Assembly: GCA_016787725.1 (NCBI GenBank) | Contig: JAEUTZ010000002.1 | Location: 124,001-188,000 of the forward strand | Direction of reading: 5' to 3' | Source: Cyclobacteriaceae bacterium | Lineage (GTDB): Bacteria; Bacteroidota; Bacteroidia; Cytophagales; Cyclobacteriaceae | DNA: 64,000 nt | Shown here: positions 21,023-29,463 of the stretch, in pieces | Layout of the letters: every line of letters starts with the position of its first letter | Numbering within the stretch: the first letter of the stretch is position 1 | Notes under the pieces: model-generated | Databases searched by the model: none | The model's input: only the letters and a program-made list of their open reading frames with translations | Told to the model about the DNA's origin: nothing | Program-made: the position numbers and the translations under genes

Positions 21023-24001
21023 TTAGAAAGTCAGGTTTAAGCCAAGAGAATAAATTCGTGGAATCGGATAAGCCGCCACGTCAATGGCGTTGAGAACAGG
21101 ATTGCCACTCACAATTTCAGGTGTGTATCCGGTAAACTTGCTCAACGTGATTAAGTTTGTAACCCGGATATATGCCCGTACAGTTTTCATGTGCACTTTC
21201 TCAATCAGAGATTGTGGAAGCGAATATCCAACAGACAGATTCCTCAAGCGAACAAATGAGCCGTCATAGATGTAACGTGATGATGGTTCATAGTTTACGC
21301 CTCCGTTGCTGGGTCTGGGTTCGGTATTACTTGTACCCTCTCCATCCCAGAAATTAAGGTACCGTTGCTCAAAATTGTAAGGATCGGGACGGATGATTTC
21401 TTTCCCATTGAAAATCTTATTACCAACCTGCGATTGAATATCCACCGTAAAATCGAATTGCTTATAAAATAGGTTAGCATTGAGTCCCAATAAAAGTTTA
21501 GGAATTGGTGAGCCCAGGTTTGTACGATCGTCACTGTTCAGTAGGCCATCCTGATTGACATCTTCAAATTTCAAATCGCCTACCCCGGAGGCAGAAAGGT
21601 GTGGATAGGAGTTAAGTTCAGCGGTATTTTGGAAAACACCAAGTACCTTATATCCGTAAAACGAACCGATGGGCAGACCGGGTACAGTACGGGTTACCTG
21701 GCGTCCATTGAAAAGTCCTAACAATTGTTCATCATCCGCCCCCGACCCACTGACTTTCAGCGTTTCGTTGTGGATGGTGGTGCCCACAAGACCCAAATCA
21801 TACTTCAACCCGCTCCTCGTCTCATGATGATAAGCCAGATTTAATTCAACTCCGCGGTTGAGTACCTCCCCGGCATTGAAGGTAATTACCGCTCCATCGC
21901 CATTGCCAAAGTAGCCGGGTACGGGCAGATCAATGAGAATATCTTCTGTCGTGCGATGATAATAATCAATTTCAGCTGTGATTTTGTCGTCCAGGAAGCC
22001 AGCCTCAATACCAATGTCAATCTGAGTCGTATTTTCCCACTTCAGATTTGGATTCCCTGCAACTCCATAGGTGGACCCCGGATTAATTACATCAGCACCA
22101 AAGAGGGCATTGATACCATTTTGAACGAGTGAATACTGGCGTTGGTAGTTGATCTTTTCATTGCCGATGACACCCCAGCTAGCCCGCGCTTTTAGGTTAG
22201 AGAACACGTTGGTATTCTCCATAAACGGTTCGTTAATCAGGTTCCAACCCAGGGCCAGCGAGGGAAAGTTTGCATACCGATTTGCGGTAGAGAACTTGGA
22301 GGATCCATCCCTGCGAAAGGTAGCCGTAAAAAGATACCGGTTATCATACGTGTAATTTACCCGCGCCAGGATAGACTCCATAGAAAAGTTGAAGTTGGGA
22401 TTTACACCGTTGGTAGCAAAGTTGGGTGATACCAGGTTGGGAAAGATGTTCACATACCAGAAGTCCTCACCCGAACGCAATAAATTCTGAGCCCCTAAAA
22501 ACACCGACTCGGAAGAAGATTCCTGTAAGGTGTAGCCTACTACTGCACTGATCCGATGAACATCCATTTCCTTTTGATAGCTCAGCGTATTTTCCAAGAG
22601 CCAATCAACCCGATCGTTGTATCCCTTACCAAGATCATCGGTTGCATTCTGTTGCTGCGGGTTCACATAAAATACAGGGGTATAACTTTCCGACTTTGAG
22701 TACTCGAGGTCGACCCCGTAACTGGTCCTGAAAGTGAACCCCTTGAGAAAATCAACTTCAGTGTAGATATTATTGACGCTGCGCAACCCATTATTGAAAC
22801 TGTTCGTGTTTTCGATATCGGCAAGCACATTGCCTACTCCGGGTACCGGTGAATAAGATCCATCGGATTGATATGGAGTAATCGTAGGCCATGCTCTGTA
22901 TACGACAAACACCGCGTTACCATTGGTATTTTGTTGCTTGTAGGGTGTAAAGGATAAGTTGGTACCCACACGCACTGACTTTGAGAGGTGCAACGTATTG
23001 TTGAATTTGAGTGATACCCGTTCGTAATCCGACTTTTCGATAATGCCGCCCTGTTTAAAGTACCCAATGGACGTGTAGTACTGAAACTTGTCGGACCCAC
23101 CGGCCGCTGAAATCTGATAGTTCTGAATGGGCGCAGTCCTGAAAATCTCATCCTGCCAATCTGTATTGGGCACAGCATCTAAATTGTTATAGGTGCCCGG
23201 ATTAATCTCATTTCTTACCGTTGCGTATTCCTTGCCATTCAATAAGTCAATTTTCTGCGGCAACTCCTGAATAGAGTACTCAGCCGTAACATTGATGGCC
23301 GGGAACTCATTTCCTGTGCTTCCTCTCTTGGTTGTAACGATGATCACACCATTCGCTCCCCGGGATCCATAAATGGCGGTTGCGGAAGCATCTTTCAGCA
23401 CTTCCATCGATTCGATGTCGGAAGCGTTTAGAAAATCGATGTTTTGAAGAATGACTCCATCAACAACATAAATCGGTGAAGCATCGTTAAATGTTCCAAT
23501 GCCCCGTATACGTACATAGGTACTTGAACCCGGTGCCCCAGAAACGGTTGCTACCTGCACACCGGCAATTTTCCCCTGCAGCGATTGCATGGGGTTGATG
23601 GCTGGAACGGTGTTGAGCTCTTTCCCTTTGATGCTGGACACAGCTCCAGTCAGGTCAGATTTTTTAACAACACCATACCCGATTACCACAACTTCCTGCA
23701 AACTGGTGATATCCGACTCAAGCGTAACTTCAATGTAAGAGCGCTCGCTTACGGTGATGGTTTGGGTTTTGAACCCGACAAACGAAATCACCAATGCATT
23801 CTTGCCCGGTTGTAGCTCCAGCCGGAAGTTTCCATCCACGTCCGTGGCCACCCCACGTGACGTTCCCTGAACCAGCACGCTAGCTCCGGGAATTCCAAGG
23901 CCATCATCCGCCCCTTTTACAACACCGGTGATAACGCGAGTTTGGGCCGAAAGAGTAAAGGAAATCGCAATAAAGGAACCAAGCAGTAGCCTTCTAATCA
24001 T
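21023..24001 (-). CDS. susC: SusC/RagA family TonB-dependent outer-membrane transporter
   Basis: 992 residues. After the signal peptide come a carboxypeptidase-regulatory-like domain (residues about 22-105), the TonB box region, the plug (GKIAGVQVATVSGAPGSS, YVVDGVILQNIDFLNASDIESMEVLKDASATAIYGSRGANGVIIVTTKRG in parts) and the long beta-barrel. There is no N-terminal STN domain, so signalling to an anti-sigma factor of the FecR type is not expected. It imports oligosaccharides together with SusD. It is the first gene of the predicted beta-1,2-glucan operon, with a 267-base leader region and a receptor-like regulator gene upstream on the same strand. Confidence 0.97.
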   Translation of the reverse strand: MIRRLLLGSFIAISFTLSAQTRVITGVVKGADDGLGIPGASVLVQGTSRGVATDVDGNFRLELQPGKNALVISFVGFKTQTITVSERSYIEVTLESDITSLQEVVVIGYGVVKKSDLTGAVSSIKGKELNTVPAINPMQSLQGKIAGVQVATVSGAPGSSTYVRIRGIGTFNDASPIYVVDGVILQNIDFLNASDIESMEVLKDASATAIYGSRGANGVIIVTTKRGSTGNEFPAINVTAEYSIQELPQKIDLLNGKEYATVRNEINPGTYNNLDAVPNTDWQDEIFRTAPIQNYQISAAGGSDKFQYYTSIGYFKQGGIIEKSDYERVSLKFNNTLHLSKSVRVGTNLSFTPYKQQNTNGNAVFVVYRAWPTITPYQSDGSYSPVPGVGNVLADIENTNSFNNGLRSVNNIYTEVDFLKGFTFRTSYGVDLEYSKSESYTPVFYVNPQQQNATDDLGKGYNDRVDWLLENTLSYQKEMDVHRISAVVGYTLQESSSESVFLGAQNLLRSGEDFWYVNIFPNLVSPNFATNGVNPNFNFSMESILARVNYTYDNRYLFTATFRRDGSSKFSTANRYANFPSLALGWNLINEPFMENTNVFSNLKARASWGVIGNEKINYQRQYSLVQNGINALFGADVINPGSTYGVAGNPNLKWENTTQIDIGIEAGFLDDKITAEIDYYHRTTEDILIDLPVPGYFGNGDGAVITFNAGEVLNRGVELNLAYHHETRSGLKYDLGLVGTTIHNETLKVSGSGADDEQLLGLFNGRQVTRTVPGLPIGSFYGYKVLGVFQNTAELNSYPHLSASGVGDLKFEDVNQDGLLNSDDRTNLGSPIPKLLLGLNANLFYKQFDFTVDIQSQVGNKIFNGKEIIRPDPYNFEQRYLNFWDGEGTSNTEPRPSNGGVNYEPSSRYIYDGSFVRLRNLSVGYSLPQSLIEKVHMKTVRAYIRVTNLITLSKFTGYTPEIVSGNPVLNAIDVAAYPIPRIYSLGLNLTF

Positions 24002-24183
24002 AACAACATGTTGATTTACAGTAATTTAAATGCTACTTATCGTGATCAATCAAAAGCAGACCCGATCAACTGAATAGAAATTTATGTTCCCATTTCCATA
24101 CCCGTCATTTTTTTTTGATAAATCTTTCAAAAATGGGGATTATTGGACAACTAAAAGCAGTGAAACTTTTGCGCTTTGAAAAC

Positions 24184-24199
24184 ATCGATTACAATCGAT
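24184..24199. promoter_or_regulatory. Perfect 16-bp palindrome upstream of susC
   Basis: ATCGATT-AC-AATCGAT, a 7+2+7 palindrome, in the 267-base region (24002-24268) between the regulator and susC. It lies 183 bases upstream of the susC start and is a candidate operator for the membrane receptor-like regulator or another factor. No convincing promoter box was found for susC; the rest of this region is A+T-rich with no gene. Confidence 0.4.
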
Positions 24200-24268
24200 T
24201 TCATTGGGTTTTTATAAATACAGAGGTCGCCAATTTGCACTTAAAAAACAATACAAAAAACCGCACGT

Positions 24269-26167
24269 TCAAACTTTATTGGAGGGCATACCTTTTTTGG
24301 TGGCAAATGAGGAATCCCCTGGGTCTGTGGTAAGGATAACCTCATGCCATTTGGAGATCGTAGTTGTGAGGCCTTGAGATTCTAAATCCCTAACCTGCTC
24401 CTGCACTTTTTGTCTGAAGCTCCAGACTGTATTAAGTCGTAAATCAAGCATTGCAGACAATGCTTCGAGGGTATAGGTCTTTTTGCCTGTTACAACGAGA
24501 TACGTGATGAAAAATGCCTTCTCGATCGGAAATTTCAGGTTGTGAAAAATGGTATATGCAGTAATCGACTCGTTGTACCCACATCGGGTGCATCGTCTTG
24601 AAAACTTTTGTACTCCTGGAAAGAATCGTACGTTCCCGCACTTGCGACACTGAAATTCATTTGCCCATTTTAATGTTTCCAGAAAGCGATAACAGGAAAG
24701 CGTATCCGGATAAATGGTTTTGAACTCCTGGTAATCCATGGTCTTTTCCATCAACATCTCTTCCAGTACTTCTTTGATTCGGTTCTTCAGTTTCCAGTTA
24801 TCTAAATCCAATACCGAATTAATTTGATTGATCTCGCGTGTTTGCCGGATGAGTCTTTCATTACTGTCTTCTAATTCCTTGTTCTTGGCATTCAATTCGT
24901 TGGTTCGTTCATCAACTTTTTGTTCCAACTCCCTATTTACCTTATCCTTCAACTCCATGTTGAGCTCATGCTGCTGAATAATTCTGCGTAACGCCCGGTC
25001 GCGATTATCCTTTAAAATGGTAATCCGGTCTCCCAGTGCCAACGTCAAAAAGAGCATTTCAACAACAAAACTGAAATGTAGACTGTAATGTGATAAGGTG
25101 GTAAGCTCTATTACGTTAAAGAAAACCAATGATCGTAGGAAGAATCCGAGCAAAAGCAATCCATAGGCAATCACAAAATAGCGGGCCGGCCTATACCCGC
25201 GCATCCACACCTTGATGCCGCTATAAAACACCAGTGCAAGGGGTACGATTTCAATGAACCGGAATGCAAAAAATTGGGGATAAAAAAGCAACTCAACAAA
25301 AAAGATTACTGTCCGTACGGCAATCATTATTTTAAGCAGCTTATCAAGATCTGGCACTTTTACCCGGGTGCTTAAAAACCTGCGCGTAAACACCAGCGCC
25401 CATAAAATCAAAGAATAAAGAAAAATTCCAGAGGTATAATTATTCCATTCAGGATAATTGGGCCAGAAATACTGAAACCCTACACCATCCAAACTCATTG
25501 CATACAGTCCAACACTGACAATGTAAAAGATGTAATAGATGTATTTGACCTCCCGGATGGCCAGGAATACCAGAAAATTATACAACACGATGATCAGGAT
25601 CATGCCATAGAAGGTTCCGAAAAGAAAATATTCATTCAGCGCGTAGAAAATAAAACGATCCACTGAACGAAACGCGATGCGGATATCAGCAAACTCGTGC
25701 GATTGGATACGGAAATAATAATATTGCACCGACTCCTTAGACGGTGATACCTGAATCTCAAAGTTCTTGTGCGCAAAAGATCGTTGGGAAAACGGATACC
25801 CATCCCCCATCAGAATTTTTTGATACCCGTGCTTTTCGTCTGGAACATAGGCTTCAATCCGATCGATGGTTTGATCATAAAATTCAATCAACCAGATCTT
25901 TTTGGTTGGTTGATGCCGCACTGAAAACCGGATCCAATAGGCTGATCCAACCTGGTAGTCTTTATTCTGATAGTCTTCTCTTCGAACAAAATGGTGTGCA
26001 TTGGCCGGATCCGAGACATAATCAAACGATAAGTGGGTAGTCGGGTCAATTAGAAACTCAAGATCCTTAAGCAGATAAACCCGTTCATTGACTCCATCAT
26101 CGATTACAGCCGTTTGACTTAACGATTTGATCGAAATGAAAAGCAGTATTGCAACCAGGCGGCTCAT
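24269..26167 (-). CDS. 7TM-DISM membrane receptor fused to IS1595-type zinc ribbon/helical DNA-binding domain
   Basis: 632 residues. Order of parts: signal peptide (residues 1-18); 7TMR-DISMED2 extracellular domain (about 25-170, with YWIRFSVRHQPTKKIWLIEF); seven membrane segments (about 180-400, with NEYFLFGTFYGMILIIVLYN); long coiled coil (about 405-480); then a domain with the layout of IS1595-family transposase N-termini: YPDTLSCYRFLETLKWANEF, a zinc ribbon with C507-C510 and C526-C529, TAYTIFHNLKFPIEKAFFITYLV and a helical segment ALSAMLDLRLNTVWSFRQKV. The transposase catalytic domain is absent. I infer a membrane-bound sensor whose cytoplasmic domain binds DNA; its place before susC suggests that it controls the glucan locus. 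A promoter box ends 4 bases upstream of the ATG. Confidence 0.85.
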   Translation of the reverse strand: MSRLVAILLFISIKSLSQTAVIDDGVNERVYLLKDLEFLIDPTTHLSFDYVSDPANAHHFVRREDYQNKDYQVGSAYWIRFSVRHQPTKKIWLIEFYDQTIDRIEAYVPDEKHGYQKILMGDGYPFSQRSFAHKNFEIQVSPSKESVQYYYFRIQSHEFADIRIAFRSVDRFIFYALNEYFLFGTFYGMILIIVLYNFLVFLAIREVKYIYYIFYIVSVGLYAMSLDGVGFQYFWPNYPEWNNYTSGIFLYSLILWALVFTRRFLSTRVKVPDLDKLLKIMIAVRTVIFFVELLFYPQFFAFRFIEIVPLALVFYSGIKVWMRGYRPARYFVIAYGLLLLGFFLRSLVFFNVIELTTLSHYSLHFSFVVEMLFLTLALGDRITILKDNRDRALRRIIQQHELNMELKDKVNRELEQKVDERTNELNAKNKELEDSNERLIRQTREINQINSVLDLDNWKLKNRIKEVLEEMLMEKTMDYQEFKTIYPDTLSCYRFLETLKWANEFQCRKCGNVRFFPGVQKFSRRCTRCGYNESITAYTIFHNLKFPIEKAFFITYLVVTGKKTYTLEALSAMLDLRLNTVWSFRQKVQEQVRDLESQGLTTTISKWHEVILTTDPGDSSFATKKGMPSNKV

Positions 26168-26171
26168 GGTT

Positions 26172-26199
26172 CAAATCTAACCGATTTTTGGGCAGGCAA
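26172..26199 (-). promoter_or_regulatory. Promoter of the 7TM regulator gene
   Basis: On the minus strand a TTG (26199-26197) is followed, after exactly 17 bases, by TAGATTTG (26179-26172), a perfect TAnnTTTG. Only four bases (AACC) separate it from the ATG, which predicts that transcription begins at or next to the start codon. Confidence 0.6.
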
Positions 26200-26277
26200 G
26201 ATTTTTCAAGCAGGATCCTATGAATTTTTGTTGCTGATAATCAGGCAACTACCAACAAAATATCCGAAATTCTGACC

Positions 26278-26302
26278 AATTACTAAACACTGTTTAGTAA
26301 TT
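26278..26302. promoter_or_regulatory. Operator of the TetR-family repressor
   Basis: Perfect palindrome with 11-base arms, AATTACTAAAC and GTTTAGTAATT, around the spacer ACT. It lies 15 bases before the ATG of the TetR-family gene and touches a promoter-like TTCGTTTG (26303-26310). The core ACTAAACACTGTT is repeated in front of the tolC-like gene. Confidence 0.75.
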
Positions 26303-26317
26303 TTCGTTTGTTTTGCC

Positions 26318-26959
26318 ATGGATATGGGAGTAGCCGAAAGAAAAGTACGACACAAGGAAGATCTCAAAAAAGAGATTTTGGATGCCGCAAAATCCCTCTT
26401 CAGTGAAAAGGGATTTGAATCTACTTCCATCCGCGCCATTGCCGAGAAAATCGAATACTCTCCCGCCACCATCTATCTGTATTACAAGGATAAGAACGAA
26501 ATTGTGCACGCGCTGCACCGCGAAGGATTCAAATTGCTGGTGAGCCATTTTGAAGTCTTAAACAATGTCAGCCATCCCTTCGAGCGATTGAAAGGAATGG
26601 GCCGTGCTTATATTCAATTTGCCTTACAAAATCCTGATATCTACAGGCTTCTTTTTATGATGGAGGAGCCATTGAAACATGTGGCCAACTGCTTTGAAGA
26701 ATGGGACGAGGGTGACCGGGCATTTGATATACTTTCCAAGACGGTAGCCGAGTGTCAAACGCTCGGTTTCTTTAACGGGTTTGAGCCGATTCAATTATCG
26801 TTCGTTATCTGGAGTACGATGCACGGCCTATGCACGCTCCGAAATACCGGTCATTTGGCACATGTAGGTGTTGCCCGTGCCAATAATCTGGATCTTGATC
26901 AATTGATGACTGCTACATTCGAAACCTTCGTAATCGTGCTGGAAAAACTGAAAGGATAA
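26318..26959 (+). CDS. TetR/AcrR family transcriptional repressor
   Basis: 213 residues. The N-terminal helix-turn-helix (residues about 15-62) is clear: EILDAAKSLFSEKGFESTSIRAIAEKIEYSPATIYLYYKDKNEI in parts. The C-terminal ligand domain resembles the TetR_C group with LKGMGRAYIQFALQNPDIYRLLF, as found in regulators of efflux pumps. It probably represses itself and the downstream TolC/HlyD/RND operon, since copies of one operator sequence occur before its own ATG and before tolC. The ligand is unknown. Start: the ATG at 26318; a second ATG two codons later is possible. Spacing to the next gene is 33 bases. Confidence 0.93.
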   Translation: MDMGVAERKVRHKEDLKKEILDAAKSLFSEKGFESTSIRAIAEKIEYSPATIYLYYKDKNEIVHALHREGFKLLVSHFEVLNNVSHPFERLKGMGRAYIQFALQNPDIYRLLFMMEEPLKHVANCFEEWDEGDRAFDILSKTVAECQTLGFFNGFEPIQLSFVIWSTMHGLCTLRNTGHLAHVGVARANNLDLDQLMTATFETFVIVLEKLKG

Positions 26960-26972
26960 AAAAATTTTCGTA

Positions 26973-26993
26973 TTAACTAAACACTGTTCATAA
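26973..26993. promoter_or_regulatory. Second TetR-type operator overlapping the tolC start
   Basis: Contains the 13-base core ACTAAACACTGTT seen in the operator at 26278-26302, with degenerate right arm (CATAA instead of TAGTAA). It ends on the first base of the tolC-like start codon, a position suited to repression. Confidence 0.6.
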
Positions 26994-28351
26994 TGAGAAC
27001 ACTATTAATAAAAGCTCTCCTCCTGCTTGCCTTTCCTATTGCCTCATTAAAAGCACAGCAGGCGCTGGATACCTACATCGACTTCGGACTCAAAAACAAC
27101 CTCGTCTTGCAACAAAAAAATGTCAATCTCGATAAAGCACTCTTGTCATTAAAGATTGCCAATGGTCTGTTCTCTCCATCTTTCACGTTGCTGGGCAACT
27201 ACACCAATGGCGAGGGGGGTCGCAGCATTTCGTTTCCAGTAGGCGACATGTTGAATCCTGTTTATAACACGCTTAATCAATTAACCGGGGCTGACAATTT
27301 TCCGCAAATCGAAAATGTAAATCAGAATTTCTTTCCCAAGAATTTCTATGATGTGCGTGCGCGGGCCTTCATGCCCATTCTGAATACAGACCTGGTTTAC
27401 AACCGCAAAATAAAGGCGGACGAAACCCTTTTACAGGAGTACGAAGTGGGAATCTATAAACGCGAACTGGTGCGCAATATCAAAGTTGCTTACTTCAACT
27501 ACCTGGGTGCACGTGAAGGTGTAGCCATTTATCAAAGTGCACTGACCCGTGCAGAGGAAGGCAAGCGCGTGAATGAATCGTTGTTGGCGAATGGAAAAGG
27601 TTTACCCGCCTACCTATTGCGGTCGCAAAGTGAGATCGAAACCATCCGGGCGCAATTGGTCGATGCAGAAAGGCAACAAGATAACGCTCAATTGTATTTC
27701 AACTTCCTGCTCAACCGGGAGGGCAACGCGGAGATCATTAACGACTATAAAACGTTCGAAGACCTGAATCGTGCGCAGGCGCAAATTTTGGAATCACCTT
27801 CGATCAGCAACCGCGAAGAATTGATACAGATCCAAACCCTGAAAGACCTGACTCAGAATCTGCTGACAATGAACAAACTGTATTGGGCACCACGCATCAG
27901 CGGCTTTGTGGATGCCGGGGCACAGGCCGAAAATCTCAACTACAACTCCAACGCCAATTATTACCTGGTGGGCTTACAACTGGAAATGCCTTTGTTTGCG
28001 GGTTTCACCAACCGAAACAAAATTTCACAATCCCGATTGAATATTAAATACACCGAGTTAAGCGAGTACCAGGTACAACAATCCCTGACCATGAACAGTC
28101 TGGTGTCCAGAAATGTAATGATCAGCGCAATTCAAAATTATCAGTCAGCACAAAAGCAACTGGAAGCTGCTCAAAGTTATCAACGACTGATTGAGAAGGG
28201 ATACAAAGAAGGCGTTAACACATTTATCGAAGCAGTCGATGCCCGCAACCAACTCACCAGCGCCCAACTACAGGTAACCTTGAATCAATATCGAATCTTA
28301 ATCGCCCAGGCCAGCTACGAACGTGAGACTGCAGCCTTTGAAATAAAATAA
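26993..28351 (+). CDS. TolC family outer-membrane efflux protein
   Basis: 452 residues with a signal peptide (MRTLLIKALLLLAFPIASLKA) and the two long helical hairpin repeats of the outer-membrane efflux family. Examples are LDTYIDFGLKNNLVLQQKNVNLDKA at the start of the first repeat and QLEAAQSYQRLIEKGYKEGVNTFIEAVDAR in the second (cited in parts). It forms the outer-membrane channel of a tripartite pump with the next two genes. The gene is 21 bases from the adaptor gene and belongs to the operon led by the TetR gene. Substrate class is not evident. Confidence 0.93.
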   Translation: MRTLLIKALLLLAFPIASLKAQQALDTYIDFGLKNNLVLQQKNVNLDKALLSLKIANGLFSPSFTLLGNYTNGEGGRSISFPVGDMLNPVYNTLNQLTGADNFPQIENVNQNFFPKNFYDVRARAFMPILNTDLVYNRKIKADETLLQEYEVGIYKRELVRNIKVAYFNYLGAREGVAIYQSALTRAEEGKRVNESLLANGKGLPAYLLRSQSEIETIRAQLVDAERQQDNAQLYFNFLLNREGNAEIINDYKTFEDLNRAQAQILESPSISNREELIQIQTLKDLTQNLLTMNKLYWAPRISGFVDAGAQAENLNYNSNANYYLVGLQLEMPLFAGFTNRNKISQSRLNIKYTELSEYQVQQSLTMNSLVSRNVMISAIQNYQSAQKQLEAAQSYQRLIEKGYKEGVNTFIEAVDARNQLTSAQLQVTLNQYRILIAQASYERETAAFEIK

Positions 28352-28372
28352 TAACCACAAACACTAACCCTT

Positions 28373-29422
28373 ATGAACTTCCATCAACTTCTCTCGATCG
28401 TGATCGTGGCTGTCGTAGCCCAGGCTTGCAGCCATGGTGTGGGCAAGGAAAATCCAATGCTTCGTAAAGGAGAAATCATTCCTGTGAAAGTTATTCCCAT
28501 CACGCAACAAGAACTTCAGACCACCATTCAGAGCTCAGGTGTGTTCACTACCGATGATGAAACTTTCCTCTCCTTTAAGACCGGAGGCATTTTGCAAAAG
28601 ACGTACGTAAAAGAAGCCGATGCCATCCGGCAAGGGCAATTGCTGGCCCAACTCAACCTCACAGAGATCGAAGCTCAGGTAGCGCAGGCGCAGTTAGCCT
28701 ATGAAAAAGCGATCCGCGATTTTGCCCGGGTCGAAAACCTATATAAAGACAGTGTGGCTACGCTTGAACAATTTCAAAATGCGCGCACCGGACTGGATGT
28801 CTCAGCGCGTCAGCTGGAAGCTGCAAAATTCAATCGTACGTTCTCAGAAATCCGGGCCGTGGCCAATGGATTTGTATTGCGCAAGCTGGCCAATGAAGGT
28901 CAGGTGATCGCATCGGGTGCCCCGGTATTTCAAACCAACGGAGCGGCTTCCGGTAATTGGATATTAAAGGCCGGAGTGAGTGATCGCGAATGGGCCATGA
29001 TCCAGTTGGGTGACGATGCTACCATTGTTTCCGATGCAAATCCCAACAAGGTTTGGAATGCCATCGTAACCCGGAAATCGGAAGGGACGGATGCCCTGAA
29101 TGGTTCTTTTACGATCGAGCTTAGATTGGAAAAACCTGCTACCGGGTTGGCAAGTGGTTTATTTGGCAAAGCTACCATTGTCAGTTCCAATAGGGTGCTT
29201 GTATGGAAAATACCCTATGATGCGTTGCTGGATGGTGACGGGCGCACCGGCTACGTTTTTATTACCGATGATTCAACCCGCGCGCGCAAGGTGCCTGTCA
29301 TTATTCAGGGTGTTGAGCGCGATCAGGTCATTGTTCAAGCTGGTCTAGAGGGTGCGCACCACCTGATCATTGGCGGCAGTGCGTATTTAAAAGATGGCTC
29401 CGCAATACAAGTAATCCAATAA
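28373..29422 (+). CDS. RND efflux periplasmic adaptor (HlyD/AcrA-like) lipoprotein
   Basis: 349 residues. The lipobox VAQAC anchors it to the inner membrane. The half-lipoyl motif FKTGGILQKTYVKEADAIRQGQLLAQLN, the alpha-hairpin (EAQVAQAQLAYEKAIRDFARVENLYKDS) and the beta-barrel and membrane-proximal domain follow the order of membrane-fusion proteins. It bridges the RND pump and the TolC-like channel. The position between those two genes supports this. Length is typical for the Bacteroidota HAE1-type adaptors. Confidence 0.93.
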   Translation: MNFHQLLSIVIVAVVAQACSHGVGKENPMLRKGEIIPVKVIPITQQELQTTIQSSGVFTTDDETFLSFKTGGILQKTYVKEADAIRQGQLLAQLNLTEIEAQVAQAQLAYEKAIRDFARVENLYKDSVATLEQFQNARTGLDVSARQLEAAKFNRTFSEIRAVANGFVLRKLANEGQVIASGAPVFQTNGAASGNWILKAGVSDREWAMIQLGDDATIVSDANPNKVWNAIVTRKSEGTDALNGSFTIELRLEKPATGLASGLFGKATIVSSNRVLVWKIPYDALLDGDGRTGYVFITDDSTRARKVPVIIQGVERDQVIVQAGLEGAHHLIIGGSAYLKDGSAIQVIQ

Positions 29423-29463
29423 TTCCAATCCATTCTCATCACTCATTCAAACCACTGTAGGTA

